NCBI RefSeq assembly: GCF_002250705.1
Contig: NZ_NMVP01000001.1
Location: 124,001-188,000 of the forward strand
Direction: 5' to 3'
From: Enemella evansiae
Lineage (GTDB): Bacteria; Actinomycetota; Actinomycetes; Propionibacteriales; Propionibacteriaceae
Length of the DNA: 64,000 nucleotides
Shown here: piece after piece, positions 54,564 to 64,000 of the stretch
Layout of the letters: each line of letters begins with the position of its first letter
How positions within the stretch are numbered: position 1 is the stretch's first letter
The notes under the pieces: generated by a model
The model's database searches: none
Told to the model about the DNA's origin: nothing
The model's input: only the letters and a program-made list of their open reading frames with translations
Translations under genes and position numbers: made by a program

Positions 54564-55751
54564 GTGGACCCACTGATTCTCAGCATCATCATCGGCGCGG
54601 TCGTGCTCCTCGCCGCCGGGATCGGCATCGGGGTCGCGGTCGGTCGGCGACGTGCCCTGGAGCGGCAGCACCGGGCCGAGCTGGAGGCCGAGCAGCGGGG
54701 CGGTGCCGGTGCTGCCGGCGGCGGCGGTGATGACGACCGGGAGGGCGGCGGGGTCGCCACGCTCGACCCGGACCTCGACCCCGGTGCCGGTACCGCGGCA
54801 GGCGCGGGCCCCGACCTGCTGGACCGTCCCGAGGCACCGAGAACCCGCCTGCAGCGGCTCCGGGCCCGCCTGGCCGGGCAGAACAACGCCCTGTCCCGCG
54901 GCCTGCTGAACCTGCTCTCCGGCGGCACCATCGACGAGGAGACCTGGGAGGACTTCGAGGCCACCCTGATCTCCTCCGATCTCGGGGTCGGTCCGACCAC
55001 CGAACTGGTCGACCGGTTGCGTACCCGGTTCAAGGTCGAGGGCGTCACCGACGGTGCCGAGGCCCGTCGGATCCTGCGCGAGGAACTGCTCGCCCTGGTC
55101 GACCCGAATCTCGACCGGACCCTGCACGACCAGCGGGTCGGTGACGATCCCGGCGTGGTGATGGTGGTCGGGGTGAACGGCACCGGCAAGACGACCACGG
55201 TCGGCAAGCTGGCCCGGGTGATGGTGGCCGAGGACCGCGACGTGCTGCTCGGTGCCGCCGACACCTTCCGCGCCGCCGCGGCCGACCAGCTGGAGACCTG
55301 GGGTGCCCGGGTGGGTGTGCCGACGGTCCGCGGGGCCGAGGGCGCCGATCCGGCTTCGGTGGCGTACGAGGCGGTGACCGCCGGGGTCGATCTGGAGGTC
55401 GACTGCGTGCTCATCGACACCGCCGGCCGATTGCACACCAAGACCGGTCTGATGGACGAGCTCGGCAAGGTGAAGCGGGTGATCGAGAAGAAGGCGCCGG
55501 TCACCGAGGTGCTGCTGGTCATCGATGCCACCACCGGCCAGAACGGGCTGATCCAGGCGCGGATCTTCCGGGAGGTCGTCGATGTCACCGGCATCGTGCT
55601 GACCAAGCTCGACGGCTCCGCCAAGGGCGGCATCATCGTCCAGGTGCAGCGCGAACTCGGCGTACCGGTGAAACTCGTCGGACTCGGCGAGGGCCCCGAC
55701 GACCTGGCCCCCTTCGACGCCGAGGAGTTCGTGGACGCCATCCTGGGCTGA
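54564..55751 (+). CDS. ftsY: Signal recognition particle receptor FtsY
   Basis: FtsY is the SRP receptor GTPase that docks ribosome-Ffh complexes at the membrane. The protein of about 395 residues begins with one hydrophobic helix (about 4-25), a Gly/Ala/Asp-rich linker, the helical N domain (about 95-175) and the GTPase domain with VVGVNGTGKTTTVGKLA near 200, DTFRAAAADQLE near 230, DTAGRLH near 288 and TKLDGSAKGG near 350. I chose GTG 54564, with TAGGAT 7 nt upstream (54551-54556). ATG 54555 overlaps that hexamer and is less likely. Confidence 0.95.
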   Translation: MDPLILSIIIGAVVLLAAGIGIGVAVGRRRALERQHRAELEAEQRGGAGAAGGGGDDDREGGGVATLDPDLDPGAGTAAGAGPDLLDRPEAPRTRLQRLRARLAGQNNALSRGLLNLLSGGTIDEETWEDFEATLISSDLGVGPTTELVDRLRTRFKVEGVTDGAEARRILREELLALVDPNLDRTLHDQRVGDDPGVVMVVGVNGTGKTTTVGKLARVMVAEDRDVLLGAADTFRAAAADQLETWGARVGVPTVRGAEGADPASVAYEAVTAGVDLEVDCVLIDTAGRLHTKTGLMDELGKVKRVIEKKAPVTEVLLVIDATTGQNGLIQARIFREVVDVTGIVLTKLDGSAKGGIIVQVQRELGVPVKLVGLGEGPDDLAPFDAEEFVDAILG

Positions 55752-55790
55752 ACAGGCTCCCCGCGGGGTGAAACAGGTCATACTTTGCCC

Positions 55791-56972
55791 GTGGGGTTGC
55801 GAAGTGGCGGACTGGCGGTGCTGCTGGTCGCGCTGACGGTGCTGATACCGCTGTTGGTCCTGGTACGCCTCGACCGCAGCGGTGCCGGGGGCCGGCGCTG
55901 GGCCGTGCACCGCTGGCGGTTGCGCGGCCGCGAACGACCCCGCAACCTCGGCTGGCTCGGGGTGCGCTGGGTGGCCATCCTGCTCGCGCAGACCCTGGCC
56001 GTGTTCGCGGTGCTGGTGCTCGCCAACCGGGAGATGCGCTTCTACATGACCTGGGGCGATCTGCTCGGCACCCGGGAGGCCAGCAACGACCTGCAACCGC
56101 GGCAGGTCGGCCCGCCGTTGGCCCCGGATCCGGCCCGTCCCGAACCGCCGCCGACCAGCACCCGGCCCACCCCCTCGGGGGCGACCCTGGTGCGGATGCT
56201 GGTCCGCGGGCAGGCGTCCGGGGTGAACAGCGAGATCCTCATGTGGCTGCCACCGGCCTATTTCAGCGCCGGCCCGGACGCCGAGTTCCCGGTGCTGTTC
56301 ATGATGTCGGGGTCTCCCGGTACGCCGGAGGGTGTCTACAACCAGTTCGAGTTCGACAAGGTGGCCAGCGAGTCGATCGCCAGCGGTGACACGAAACCTT
56401 TCATCGCGGTCTTCCCGACCGTGATGACCCATCCGCCGCGCGACACCGAATGCCTCGACATCCCCGGCGGCCCGAAGTCGGAGACCTGGCTGGTCACCGA
56501 CGTCCCGGCGGCGGTGAACGCCGCGGTCCGAGCCAGCGGTGATCGGCGGCAGTGGAATCTGGCCGGCTATTCCACCGGCGGCCTGTGCGCCACCAACCTG
56601 CTGCTGCGCTACCGCGACCAGTTCGGGGCGGCCGCCTCGATCGGCGGCTACTACCATCCGTGGGTGCAGCCCAGCGAGGGTGATCTCTTCGGCGGCTCGG
56701 AGGAATTCCGCCGGTCGGTGACACCGCTGTGGCAGTTCCAGAACGCCACCCCGCAGCCGACGAAACTGCTGATCGTCACCTCCGCCCGCGACAAGATGTC
56801 CTGGGACGGCAACACCTACGGCGACGGCGACTCCAAGGCGATGATCGAGGCGGCCCGACGGTGGCCCGGTACCGCCAAGATCGTGCTGGGCACCGGCGGC
56901 CACGGATTCAAGACCTACGTCCCGGCATTTCCGCAGGCACTCGCCTGGCTGGGCCGCACCAACGGCCTGTGA
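55791..56972 (+). CDS. Membrane-anchored esterase (putative esterase / mycolyltransferase-like fold)
   Basis: This 393-residue protein has membrane helices at about residues 7-24 and 64-84, a Pro-rich linker, and an extracellular alpha/beta-hydrolase domain of the esterase-D type. The nucleophile is Ser261 in AGYSTGGLC, the oxyanion region is FPVLFMMSGSPGTPEG near 165, and the late His is in GTGGHGFKTYVP. It may act on cell-envelope or extracellular esters; no specific substrate is clear. GTG 55791 has CATACT 6 nt upstream, so it is probably leaderless. It lies between the two SRP genes without a known functional link. Confidence 0.85.
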   Translation: MGLRSGGLAVLLVALTVLIPLLVLVRLDRSGAGGRRWAVHRWRLRGRERPRNLGWLGVRWVAILLAQTLAVFAVLVLANREMRFYMTWGDLLGTREASNDLQPRQVGPPLAPDPARPEPPPTSTRPTPSGATLVRMLVRGQASGVNSEILMWLPPAYFSAGPDAEFPVLFMMSGSPGTPEGVYNQFEFDKVASESIASGDTKPFIAVFPTVMTHPPRDTECLDIPGGPKSETWLVTDVPAAVNAAVRASGDRRQWNLAGYSTGGLCATNLLLRYRDQFGAAASIGGYYHPWVQPSEGDLFGGSEEFRRSVTPLWQFQNATPQPTKLLIVTSARDKMSWDGNTYGDGDSKAMIEAARRWPGTAKIVLGTGGHGFKTYVPAFPQALAWLGRTNGL

Positions 56973-57067
56973 CGGCCTCCATCTTGTAAAGTTGGTCCGC
57001 AGCGCACGCACCCGTACGCCCTCGACCGCTCGATCCCGCCCAGAACCCATTTGACCGAGGAACCGCC

Positions 57068-58717
<1,650 letters not shown>

Positions 58718-58724
58718 TGACCCC

Positions 58725-59387
58725 GTGAGATCGATCCTGCTGATCATCGTCATCCTGGTGGTGGTGCTGCTCTTCCTGGGTGTGGCGGTGCTGCTGCTGG
58801 TGAACCGCATCGGGCGGGCCCGGTTCCGCAAGGAGGTCGCGGCCGACGGGCACAGCTACACCGCCGACGACCCGGCGATGCTGGAGCGGTTCCAGGCGCC
58901 GCCCTTCGGCCTCGGCGGGGAGAAGCGCGCCTACGACGTGGTCCGCGGGCAGCGCGACGGCCGGCCCTTCAGCTACTGGACCCAGGACTGGTGGGCCTCC
59001 CGGGCCCTGCCGCAGTCCGGCCGGGACCGCAGTCTCGGTGACAAGCACGCCATCGCGGTGGCGGCGGTCGATCTCGACGGGCAGCGCCCGGTGCTGGACA
59101 TCGTCACCCACCGGATGGGTGACGACGAGTTCGTACCGATCGGCCAGCAGCTGCCGGATCATCCCGGCCTGCCCGGGGTGTCGATCTTCGGCGACGACCC
59201 GGCGTACGCCGCCCAGGTGCTCACCGACGACCTGGTCGCCCGGATCGCCGCCCAGCCCGTGGAGGACCGGATCAATCTGCGGGTCGCCGAGGGGGCCGCG
59301 ATCGCCTGGAGCGACCCGGCGAACAAGGGTTCCGCCGAGTGGCGTGACATCGTCGACGCCGCCCAGGTGCTGGCCACCCGCGCCTGA
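58725..59387 (+). CDS. Membrane-anchored protein of unknown function
   Basis: This 220-residue protein has one N-terminal membrane helix (about residues 4-26) and a soluble domain with PPFGLGGEKRAYDVVRGQRDGRPFSYW and a later RINLRVAEGAAIAWSD. It resembles small actinobacterial proteins with a type I membrane anchor, but I do not recognise a family with known function. GTG 58725 is 7 bp after the ffh stop, so it is probably the second gene of that transcript. Confidence 0.75.
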   Translation: MRSILLIIVILVVVLLFLGVAVLLLVNRIGRARFRKEVAADGHSYTADDPAMLERFQAPPFGLGGEKRAYDVVRGQRDGRPFSYWTQDWWASRALPQSGRDRSLGDKHAIAVAAVDLDGQRPVLDIVTHRMGDDEFVPIGQQLPDHPGLPGVSIFGDDPAYAAQVLTDDLVARIAAQPVEDRINLRVAEGAAIAWSDPANKGSAEWRDIVDAAQVLATRA

Positions 59388-59435
59388 GCCGAGCCCCGCG
59401 CTCGCGGGCGGGTCGGCCCGGGGCAGACTGAGCCC

Positions 59436-60563
59436 ATGGGACACGACCACAGCCACGCCCAGCCGCATCGCCGCATCGATCCGAACGCGCCCGCGCCGCG
59501 GCTGCACCTGGACGGGGTGCTGCTGCCCGAGGGGGAGCGCCGTGAGCTGTGGGTGGTCGATGGGCTGATCCGTTTCGAACCGGTCGCCGATGCGGTGACG
59601 ATCTGTGCCGGCGGTCACATCCTGCCCGGTCTGGTGGACGCGCACTGCCACATCGGCCTCGATGAGGCGGGCGCGGTCGATGACGCCACCAGCGAGGAGC
59701 AGGCGTACACCGACCGGGACGCGGGCACCCTGCTGATCCGCGACGCCGGGTCACCGGCCGACACCCGCTGGATCGACGACCGGGAGGATCTGCCGCGGCT
59801 GGTCCGGGCCGGCCGCCACATCGCCCGGCCCCGGCGCTACATCCGCAACTATGCCGCCGAGGTCGAGCCCGACGACCTGGTCGCCGAGGTGGAGCGGCAG
59901 GCCGCCCGCGGCGACGGCTGGGTGAAGCTGGTCGGCGACTGGATCGACCGGGAGACCGGTGACCTCGGCCCGCTCTGGCCGGCCGAGGCGGTGGCCGCCG
60001 CGATCGCCCGCGCCCATCAGCTCGGCGCCAAGGTGACCGCGCACCAGTTCGGGGAGGCGGGGCTCGCCGAGCTGATCGCCGCCGGCATCGACGGCATCGA
60101 GCACGGAACCGGGCTGACCGACCAGACCATCACGATGATGGCCGCCCGCCAGGTCTCCCTGGTGCCGACGCTGGTCAACCTGGAGACCTTCCCCGACATC
60201 GCCGCCCGCGGGGAGGGCAAGTTCCCGGGTTATGCGGCACACATGCGGGACCTGTACGCCCGCCGCTTCGAGACCATCGGTGCCTGCATCGACGCCGGGG
60301 TGCCGGTGTTCGCCGGTACCGATGCCGGCGGGGTGATCCCGCACGGCCTGATCGGCCGGGAGGTCGAGCTGCTCGGCCGGGTCGGCAGCGCCGAGCACGC
60401 CCTCGGCGCCGCGAGCTGGCGGGCCCGCGACTGGCTCGGTTTCGCCGGCATCGCCGACGGCGCCCCCGCCGACCTGGTCGTCATCGACGGCGACCCCCGC
60501 GAGGATCTGTCTCTGGTGCGTACGCCGATCCGCGTCGTGCTGCGGGGCCGCGTCGTGCTCTGA
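59436..60563 (+). CDS. Amidohydrolase-superfamily enzyme
   Basis: This 375-residue metal-dependent hydrolase has the first metal motif VDAHCHIGLD near 67-76, a Lys in GWVKLVGDW that may be carbamylated, HQFGEAGLAELIAAGIDGIEHG near 200-222 and the metal Asp in GTDAGGVIPHG near 290. This is the imidazolonepropionase/prolidase-like subset with a short composite beta domain at both ends. A His-rich start (MGHDHSHAQPH) may bind metal. CAGACT (59424-59429) is 6 nt before the ATG, so it is likely leaderless. The substrate is unknown. Confidence 0.87.
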   Translation: MGHDHSHAQPHRRIDPNAPAPRLHLDGVLLPEGERRELWVVDGLIRFEPVADAVTICAGGHILPGLVDAHCHIGLDEAGAVDDATSEEQAYTDRDAGTLLIRDAGSPADTRWIDDREDLPRLVRAGRHIARPRRYIRNYAAEVEPDDLVAEVERQAARGDGWVKLVGDWIDRETGDLGPLWPAEAVAAAIARAHQLGAKVTAHQFGEAGLAELIAAGIDGIEHGTGLTDQTITMMAARQVSLVPTLVNLETFPDIAARGEGKFPGYAAHMRDLYARRFETIGACIDAGVPVFAGTDAGGVIPHGLIGREVELLGRVGSAEHALGAASWRARDWLGFAGIADGAPADLVVIDGDPREDLSLVRTPIRVVLRGRVVL

Positions 60564-60590
60564 TCCGCGCATCATGGCAATCTTGCGACC

Positions 60591-62630
60591 ATGAACTTCT
60601 GGTCAGCCGTCGAGCACGGTTTCGCCCGCGTGGCGGCCTGCACCCTGGGCGTACAGATCGCCGATCCGCACGCCAACGCCACCGCCACCATCGAGGTGCT
60701 GCGCGAGTGCCACCAGGAGAGCGTGTCGCTGGCGGTGTTCCCCGAACTCGGGCTGACCGGGTACGCGATCGACGACCTGCTGCTGCAGGACCCGTTGCTG
60801 GATGCCACCCTGGCGGCGATCGACGAGGTGGTCGCGGCGAGCGCCGAACTCGACCCGGTGGCGGTCGTCGGCGCGCCGCTGCGCCGGGGGACGCGGGTGT
60901 TCAACTGCGCGGTGGTGATCCACCGCGGCCGGATCCTCGGGGTGGTGCCCAAGGCGTACCTGCCGAACTACCGGGAGTTCTATGAGCGCAGGCATTTCGC
61001 GCCCGGTGACGATCAGTGGGGGCAGTCGATCCGACTCGGTGGGCAGAGCGTGCCGTTCGGTCCGGACCTGATCTTCGATGCGGTCGATCTGCCCGGATTC
61101 GCTGTGCACGTTGAGGTCTGCGAGGACCTGTGGGTACCGGTGTCGCCGAGCGCCGAGGCCGCGCTGGCCGGTGCCTCGATCCTGGTGAACATCTCCGGCA
61201 GCCCGATCACCGTCACCAAGGCCGACGCCCGGCACCTGCTCTGCCGGGCCGCCTCGGCGAGTTGTCTGGCGGCCTACGTGTACGCGGCGGCGGGGATGGG
61301 GGAGTCCACCACCGATCTGTCCTGGGACGGGCAGACGATGATCTATGAGAACGGCCTGCTGCTCGCCGAGACCGACCGCTTCGGGATGGAGTCGCTGCGC
61401 TCGGTCGCCGATGTCGATCTGGATCTGCTGCGCCAGGAGCGGATGCGGCAGGGCACCTTCGACGACAACCGGCGTACCCATGCCGATCGGCTGAATCGCT
61501 TCCGACACGTGGAATTCGAGCTCGGCCCCGACCGCGGTGACATCGGCCTGCGGCGCGAGATCGCCCGCTATCCCTTCGTCCCCGCCGATCCCAGCCGGCT
61601 CGCCCAGGACTGCTATGAGGCGTACGCCATCCAGGTCTCGGGGCTGGAGCAGCGGCTGCGCGCGATCGGTCAGCCCAAGGTGGTGATCGGCGTGTCCGGC
61701 GGTCTCGACTCCACCCATGCGCTGATCGTCGCCGCTCGCGCGATGGATCGGATGGGGCGCCCGCGCAGCGACATCCTCGCCTTCACGATGCCCGGATTCG
61801 CGACCACCGAGCACACCCGCAACAACGCCACCAAACTCTGCGAAGCCCTCGGGGTGAGCTTCGAGACGATCGACATCACCCCGGCGGCGAAGCAGCTGCT
61901 GCTCGACATGGGGCATCCCGCCGGCCGCGGCGAGGAGGTCTATGACGTCACCTTCGAGAACGTGCAGGCCGGGCTGCGCACCGATTATCTGTTCCGGTTG
62001 GCGAATCAGCGCGGTGGCATCGTGCTCGGCACCGGTGATCTGTCGGAGCTGGCGCTGGGCTGGTGCACCTATGGCGTCGGCGACCAGATGTCGCACTACG
62101 CGGTCAACGCCGGCGTACCGAAGACGCTGATCCAGCACCTGATCCGCTGGGTGATCTCCGAGGGCCTCTTCGAAGACGAGGTGGCGACGATCCTGCGTTC
62201 GATCCTCGACACCGAGATCACCCCCGAGCTGGTACCGACCCGAGAAGGGGAGCAGCCGCAGGCCACCGAGGCGACGATCGGCCCGTACGCGCTGCAGGAC
62301 TTCAACCTCTTCCACGTGCTGCGCTTCGGGATGCGGCCGGACAAGATCGCCTTCCTCGCCTGGCACGGTTGGCACGACCCGCAGCAGGGGCAGTGGCCGG
62401 CGAACATCGAGCACGACGAGCGCTCCGGTTACGACCTGGCCACCATCCGCAGGTGGCTCGAGGTCTTCGGGAAACGCTTCTTCGCCAACCAGTTCAAGCG
62501 ATCCGCGCTGCCCAACGGCCCCAAGGTGCTCTCCGGCGGCGCCCTCTCCCCGCGCGGGGACTGGCGGATGCCCTCCGACGCCAGCCCGGCTGCCTGGCTG
62601 AAGAACCTGGAGCAGGTACCGAAGGAGTGA
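60591..62630 (+). CDS. nadE: Glutamine-dependent NAD+ synthetase
   Basis: NadE amidates nicotinic-acid adenine dinucleotide to NAD+. The 679-residue protein fuses an N-terminal nitrilase-type glutaminase (triad Glu in FPELGLTGYAID, Lys in VPKAYLPNYREFYE, Cys in VEVCEDLW) to a C-terminal synthetase with the ATP loop VIGVSGGLDSTHALIVAA near 363. This is the long, ammonia-channelling form typical of actinobacteria. CAATCT (60578-60583) is 7 nt before the ATG. The next gene starts 4 bp after its stop. Confidence 0.96.
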   Translation: MNFWSAVEHGFARVAACTLGVQIADPHANATATIEVLRECHQESVSLAVFPELGLTGYAIDDLLLQDPLLDATLAAIDEVVAASAELDPVAVVGAPLRRGTRVFNCAVVIHRGRILGVVPKAYLPNYREFYERRHFAPGDDQWGQSIRLGGQSVPFGPDLIFDAVDLPGFAVHVEVCEDLWVPVSPSAEAALAGASILVNISGSPITVTKADARHLLCRAASASCLAAYVYAAAGMGESTTDLSWDGQTMIYENGLLLAETDRFGMESLRSVADVDLDLLRQERMRQGTFDDNRRTHADRLNRFRHVEFELGPDRGDIGLRREIARYPFVPADPSRLAQDCYEAYAIQVSGLEQRLRAIGQPKVVIGVSGGLDSTHALIVAARAMDRMGRPRSDILAFTMPGFATTEHTRNNATKLCEALGVSFETIDITPAAKQLLLDMGHPAGRGEEVYDVTFENVQAGLRTDYLFRLANQRGGIVLGTGDLSELALGWCTYGVGDQMSHYAVNAGVPKTLIQHLIRWVISEGLFEDEVATILRSILDTEITPELVPTREGEQPQATEATIGPYALQDFNLFHVLRFGMRPDKIAFLAWHGWHDPQQGQWPANIEHDERSGYDLATIRRWLEVFGKRFFANQFKRSALPNGPKVLSGGALSPRGDWRMPSDASPAAWLKNLEQVPKE

Positions 62631-62634
62631 GGCC

Positions 62635-63303
62635 ATGACCGAACCACGCGATGTCCGACCCGAGCTGATCGCCGAAGCGCGCCGCACCCTCTATTCCCCG
62701 GTGATCGGCGACGTGCTGGATCAGCTGGGGCGCCTGCATCAGTTCCTGCCCCCGGACATTCGTGGACTGACCGCGGAACATCGGCTGCTCGGTCGGGCGA
62801 TGCCGGTGATCGTCGGGGACGTGTTCGGTGCCAACGACCGGCCCTTCGGCAAGTTGACCCAGGCCCTCGACCAGCTGGAACCGGGGGAGGTCTATGTGGC
62901 CGCGACCGGGGTGTCCTCGGCGGCGGCCTGGGGTGAGATCCTCACGGCGGCTGCGCGGACCCGCGGGGCCGTGGGTGCGGTGATCGACGGGTATCACCGG
63001 GACACGCCTGCGGTGCTGGAGCAGAACTGGCCGGTGTTCTCGCGCGGCTCGTACGCGCTCGACTCCCGACCACGATCCGCCGTCGTCGACTATCGGGTAC
63101 CGATCGAGGTGGGCGGTGTCGCCGTGCGGCCGGGTGACCTGATCTTCGGGGATGTGGACGGTGTCGTCGTGATTCCGCAGGAGATCGAGTCCGAGGTGCT
63201 CGAGCGAGCCCTGCAGAAGGCCAGTGCGGAGAACACCGTGCGAAGCGAGATCGAGGCGGGTGCCAGCGCCACCGAGGTTCTTGCTCGGCACGGGATTCTC
63301 TGA
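62635..63303 (+). CDS. RraA/HMG-aldolase-like protein (demethylmenaquinone methyltransferase-like fold)
   Basis: This 222-residue protein has the RraA fold: IGDVLDQLGR near 24, EVYVAATGVSSAAAWGEILTAAARTRGAVGAVIDGYHRDT near 87-127 and VGGVAVRPGDLIFGDVDGVVVIP near 157-180. Family members are either RNase E inhibitors or, more often in this branch, HMG/CHA aldolases or oxaloacetate decarboxylases; the GD-x20-R-D pattern favours an aldolase-type metal site. GAAGGAG lies before the ATG, 4 bp after nadE, so they are probably co-transcribed. Confidence 0.85.
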   Translation: MTEPRDVRPELIAEARRTLYSPVIGDVLDQLGRLHQFLPPDIRGLTAEHRLLGRAMPVIVGDVFGANDRPFGKLTQALDQLEPGEVYVAATGVSSAAAWGEILTAAARTRGAVGAVIDGYHRDTPAVLEQNWPVFSRGSYALDSRPRSAVVDYRVPIEVGGVAVRPGDLIFGDVDGVVVIPQEIESEVLERALQKASAENTVRSEIEAGASATEVLARHGIL

Positions 63304-63325
63304 TCACACGGCATTCCAGCCGGGG

Positions 63326-64000
63326 TCAGTCCCACCAGTGGGCCCAGTGGTGGGACCTCACCACCGGTACCCAACCCCACAGTCCGTTGGGTTCGACCGA
63401 GTCCGGGGCCAATACGCCGTGTTCCGCTGCCACCGCGAGCGCCTCGGCGTCGTCGCTGGGAGGGGTGCCGACCTCCAGCGCCCAGTCGGACGGGCCGATG
63501 ATCATCAACCGTGCCTCCCAGCGCTGCTCCCAGATTCGCAACACCTCCGCGAGCTCGTCGGCCTCGATGCCGAGATTGACCGGGCCGAGATAGTCCATCC
63601 ACAACGGGATGAGCCACCGACGGGGGTCGGGGAAGATCGCCACGTAACCGGAGGAAGGCGCCAACTCGGTCGATTGCGTCAACGGATCACCGGGGCGGCC
63701 CACGTCCAGGGCGACGGGGACTTTCTCGCGCAGGCGGTCGAAGATGTCGTCCGTGTCCGTATCCATGGACGCGAGCCGATCGATGCGGGCGTGGTGATCC
63801 ACGAGGTCCCGATCGACCGTGAGGATGCCGAAGTAGTCCTCCGCCAGATCGTCAGCGTCGGCCACGATCACCGCACTGATACCGTCGAGCGAGGACAACT
63901 GCCGCCACACCCCCTCTGCTTCACCGGGTGCGACAGGGGTCACCCAGATCGTGCCGAGCCCGGGTACGTCCGCCAGCGGGAACACTGCGCGCTCGCCGAG
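63326..64000 (-). CDS. DUF4253 family protein (5' end outside the window)
   Basis: The frame is open to the right edge of the window, so the start may lie beyond it; GTG 63985 is the first possible start inside. The last 60-70 residues match the DUF4253 pattern: LRIWEQRWEARLMIIG, then LEVGTPPSDDAEALAVAAEHGVLAPD, and a C-terminal tryptophan- and histidine-rich WAHWWD. The family is common in actinobacteria and in some cases sits near immunity or toxin loci, but no function is established. It is convergent with the RraA-like gene. Confidence 0.8.
   Translation of the reverse strand, partial: LGERAVFPLADVPGLGTIWVTPVAPGEAEGVWRQLSSLDGISAVIVADADDLAEDYFGILTVDRDLVDHHARIDRLASMDTDTDDIFDRLREKVPVALDVGRPGDPLTQSTELAPSSGYVAIFPDPRRWLIPLWMDYLGPVNLGIEADELAEVLRIWEQRWEARLMIIGPSDWALEVGTPPSDDAEALAVAAEHGVLAPDSVEPNGLWGWVPVVRSHHWAHWWD

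Overview
The window is high-GC DNA from an actinobacterium, most likely a member of the Propionibacteriaceae or a close relative. This placement is an inference. It rests on GC-rich codon use, a C+ (zinc) form of ribosomal protein L28, a DUF222/HNH '13E12-type' gene, a deazaflavin-type reductase, many leaderless gene starts, and chromosomal order such as dapB, RNase J, coaD, DUF177-rpmF-rnc-mutM and smc. Nearly all of the window is ordinary chromosome; the only clear mobile-element edge is at the left end.

Layout. 1-2090: the end of an integrated element, with a large serine recombinase whose reading frame runs into the 3' half of an antisense tRNA-Val(UAC) gene. 2150-3403: an alpha/beta hydrolase. 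3490-13593: a nitrogen block with a full urease operon (ureABCEFGD) followed by a urea ABC importer (urtABCDE). A good match to a GlnR box lies before urtA, and a stem-loop covers the start of the ureA leader. 13608-16489: a glycerophosphodiesterase, a YqeY protein, a ROK sugar kinase and rpsO. 16561-20539: a LacI-type regulator with palindromic operators, an HSL-type esterase, an asparaginase and small membrane proteins; these separate rpsO from pnp. 20770-28898: pnp, an M16 peptidase, dapB, a DUF2993 protein, two acetyltransferases and RNase J.

29087-33437 holds a NarL-type two-component system and a divergently placed glpF-glpK pair. 33665-41063 holds rpmB, a family-5 uracil-DNA glycosylase, recG, the DUF222/HNH gene, rpiB, rsmD, coaD and a coiled-coil DivIVA-like protein. 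41184-44268 is a probable accessory insertion: a Pro/Ala/Gly-rich anchored protein facing an OmpR-type two-component system. 44389-51137 is the DUF177-rpmF-rnc-mutM-gtrA-smc run. 51264-54375 is accessory: a small membrane protein, a VOC protein, an unusual 29-bp-period palindromic array, a DDN-type reductase and an MHS transporter. 54564-64000 holds ftsY, a membrane esterase, ffh, a membrane protein, an amidohydrolase, glutamine-dependent nadE, an RraA-like protein and the C-terminal part of a DUF4253 protein.

How the parts work together. Urea is imported by UrtABCDE and hydrolysed by the urease made just upstream, giving ammonium, probably under nitrogen control. Glycerol enters by GlpF and is phosphorylated by GlpK; GlpQ-like activity could supply glycerol-3-phosphate from phosphodiesters. 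FtsY and Ffh form the SRP targeting pair. RNase J, RNase III and PNPase cover RNA turnover.

The most interesting non-coding signals are: (i) a dispersed intergenic stem-loop family whose inner and outer arms co-vary between copies; (ii) the 29-bp-period array at 52223-52375, bounded by a 15-bp inverted repeat; (iii) an identical 23-bp sequence at 14366 and 29006; (iv) at least fifteen starts with a -10 hexamer 6-7 nt before the start codon. I did not find a convincing undescribed multi-gene system.
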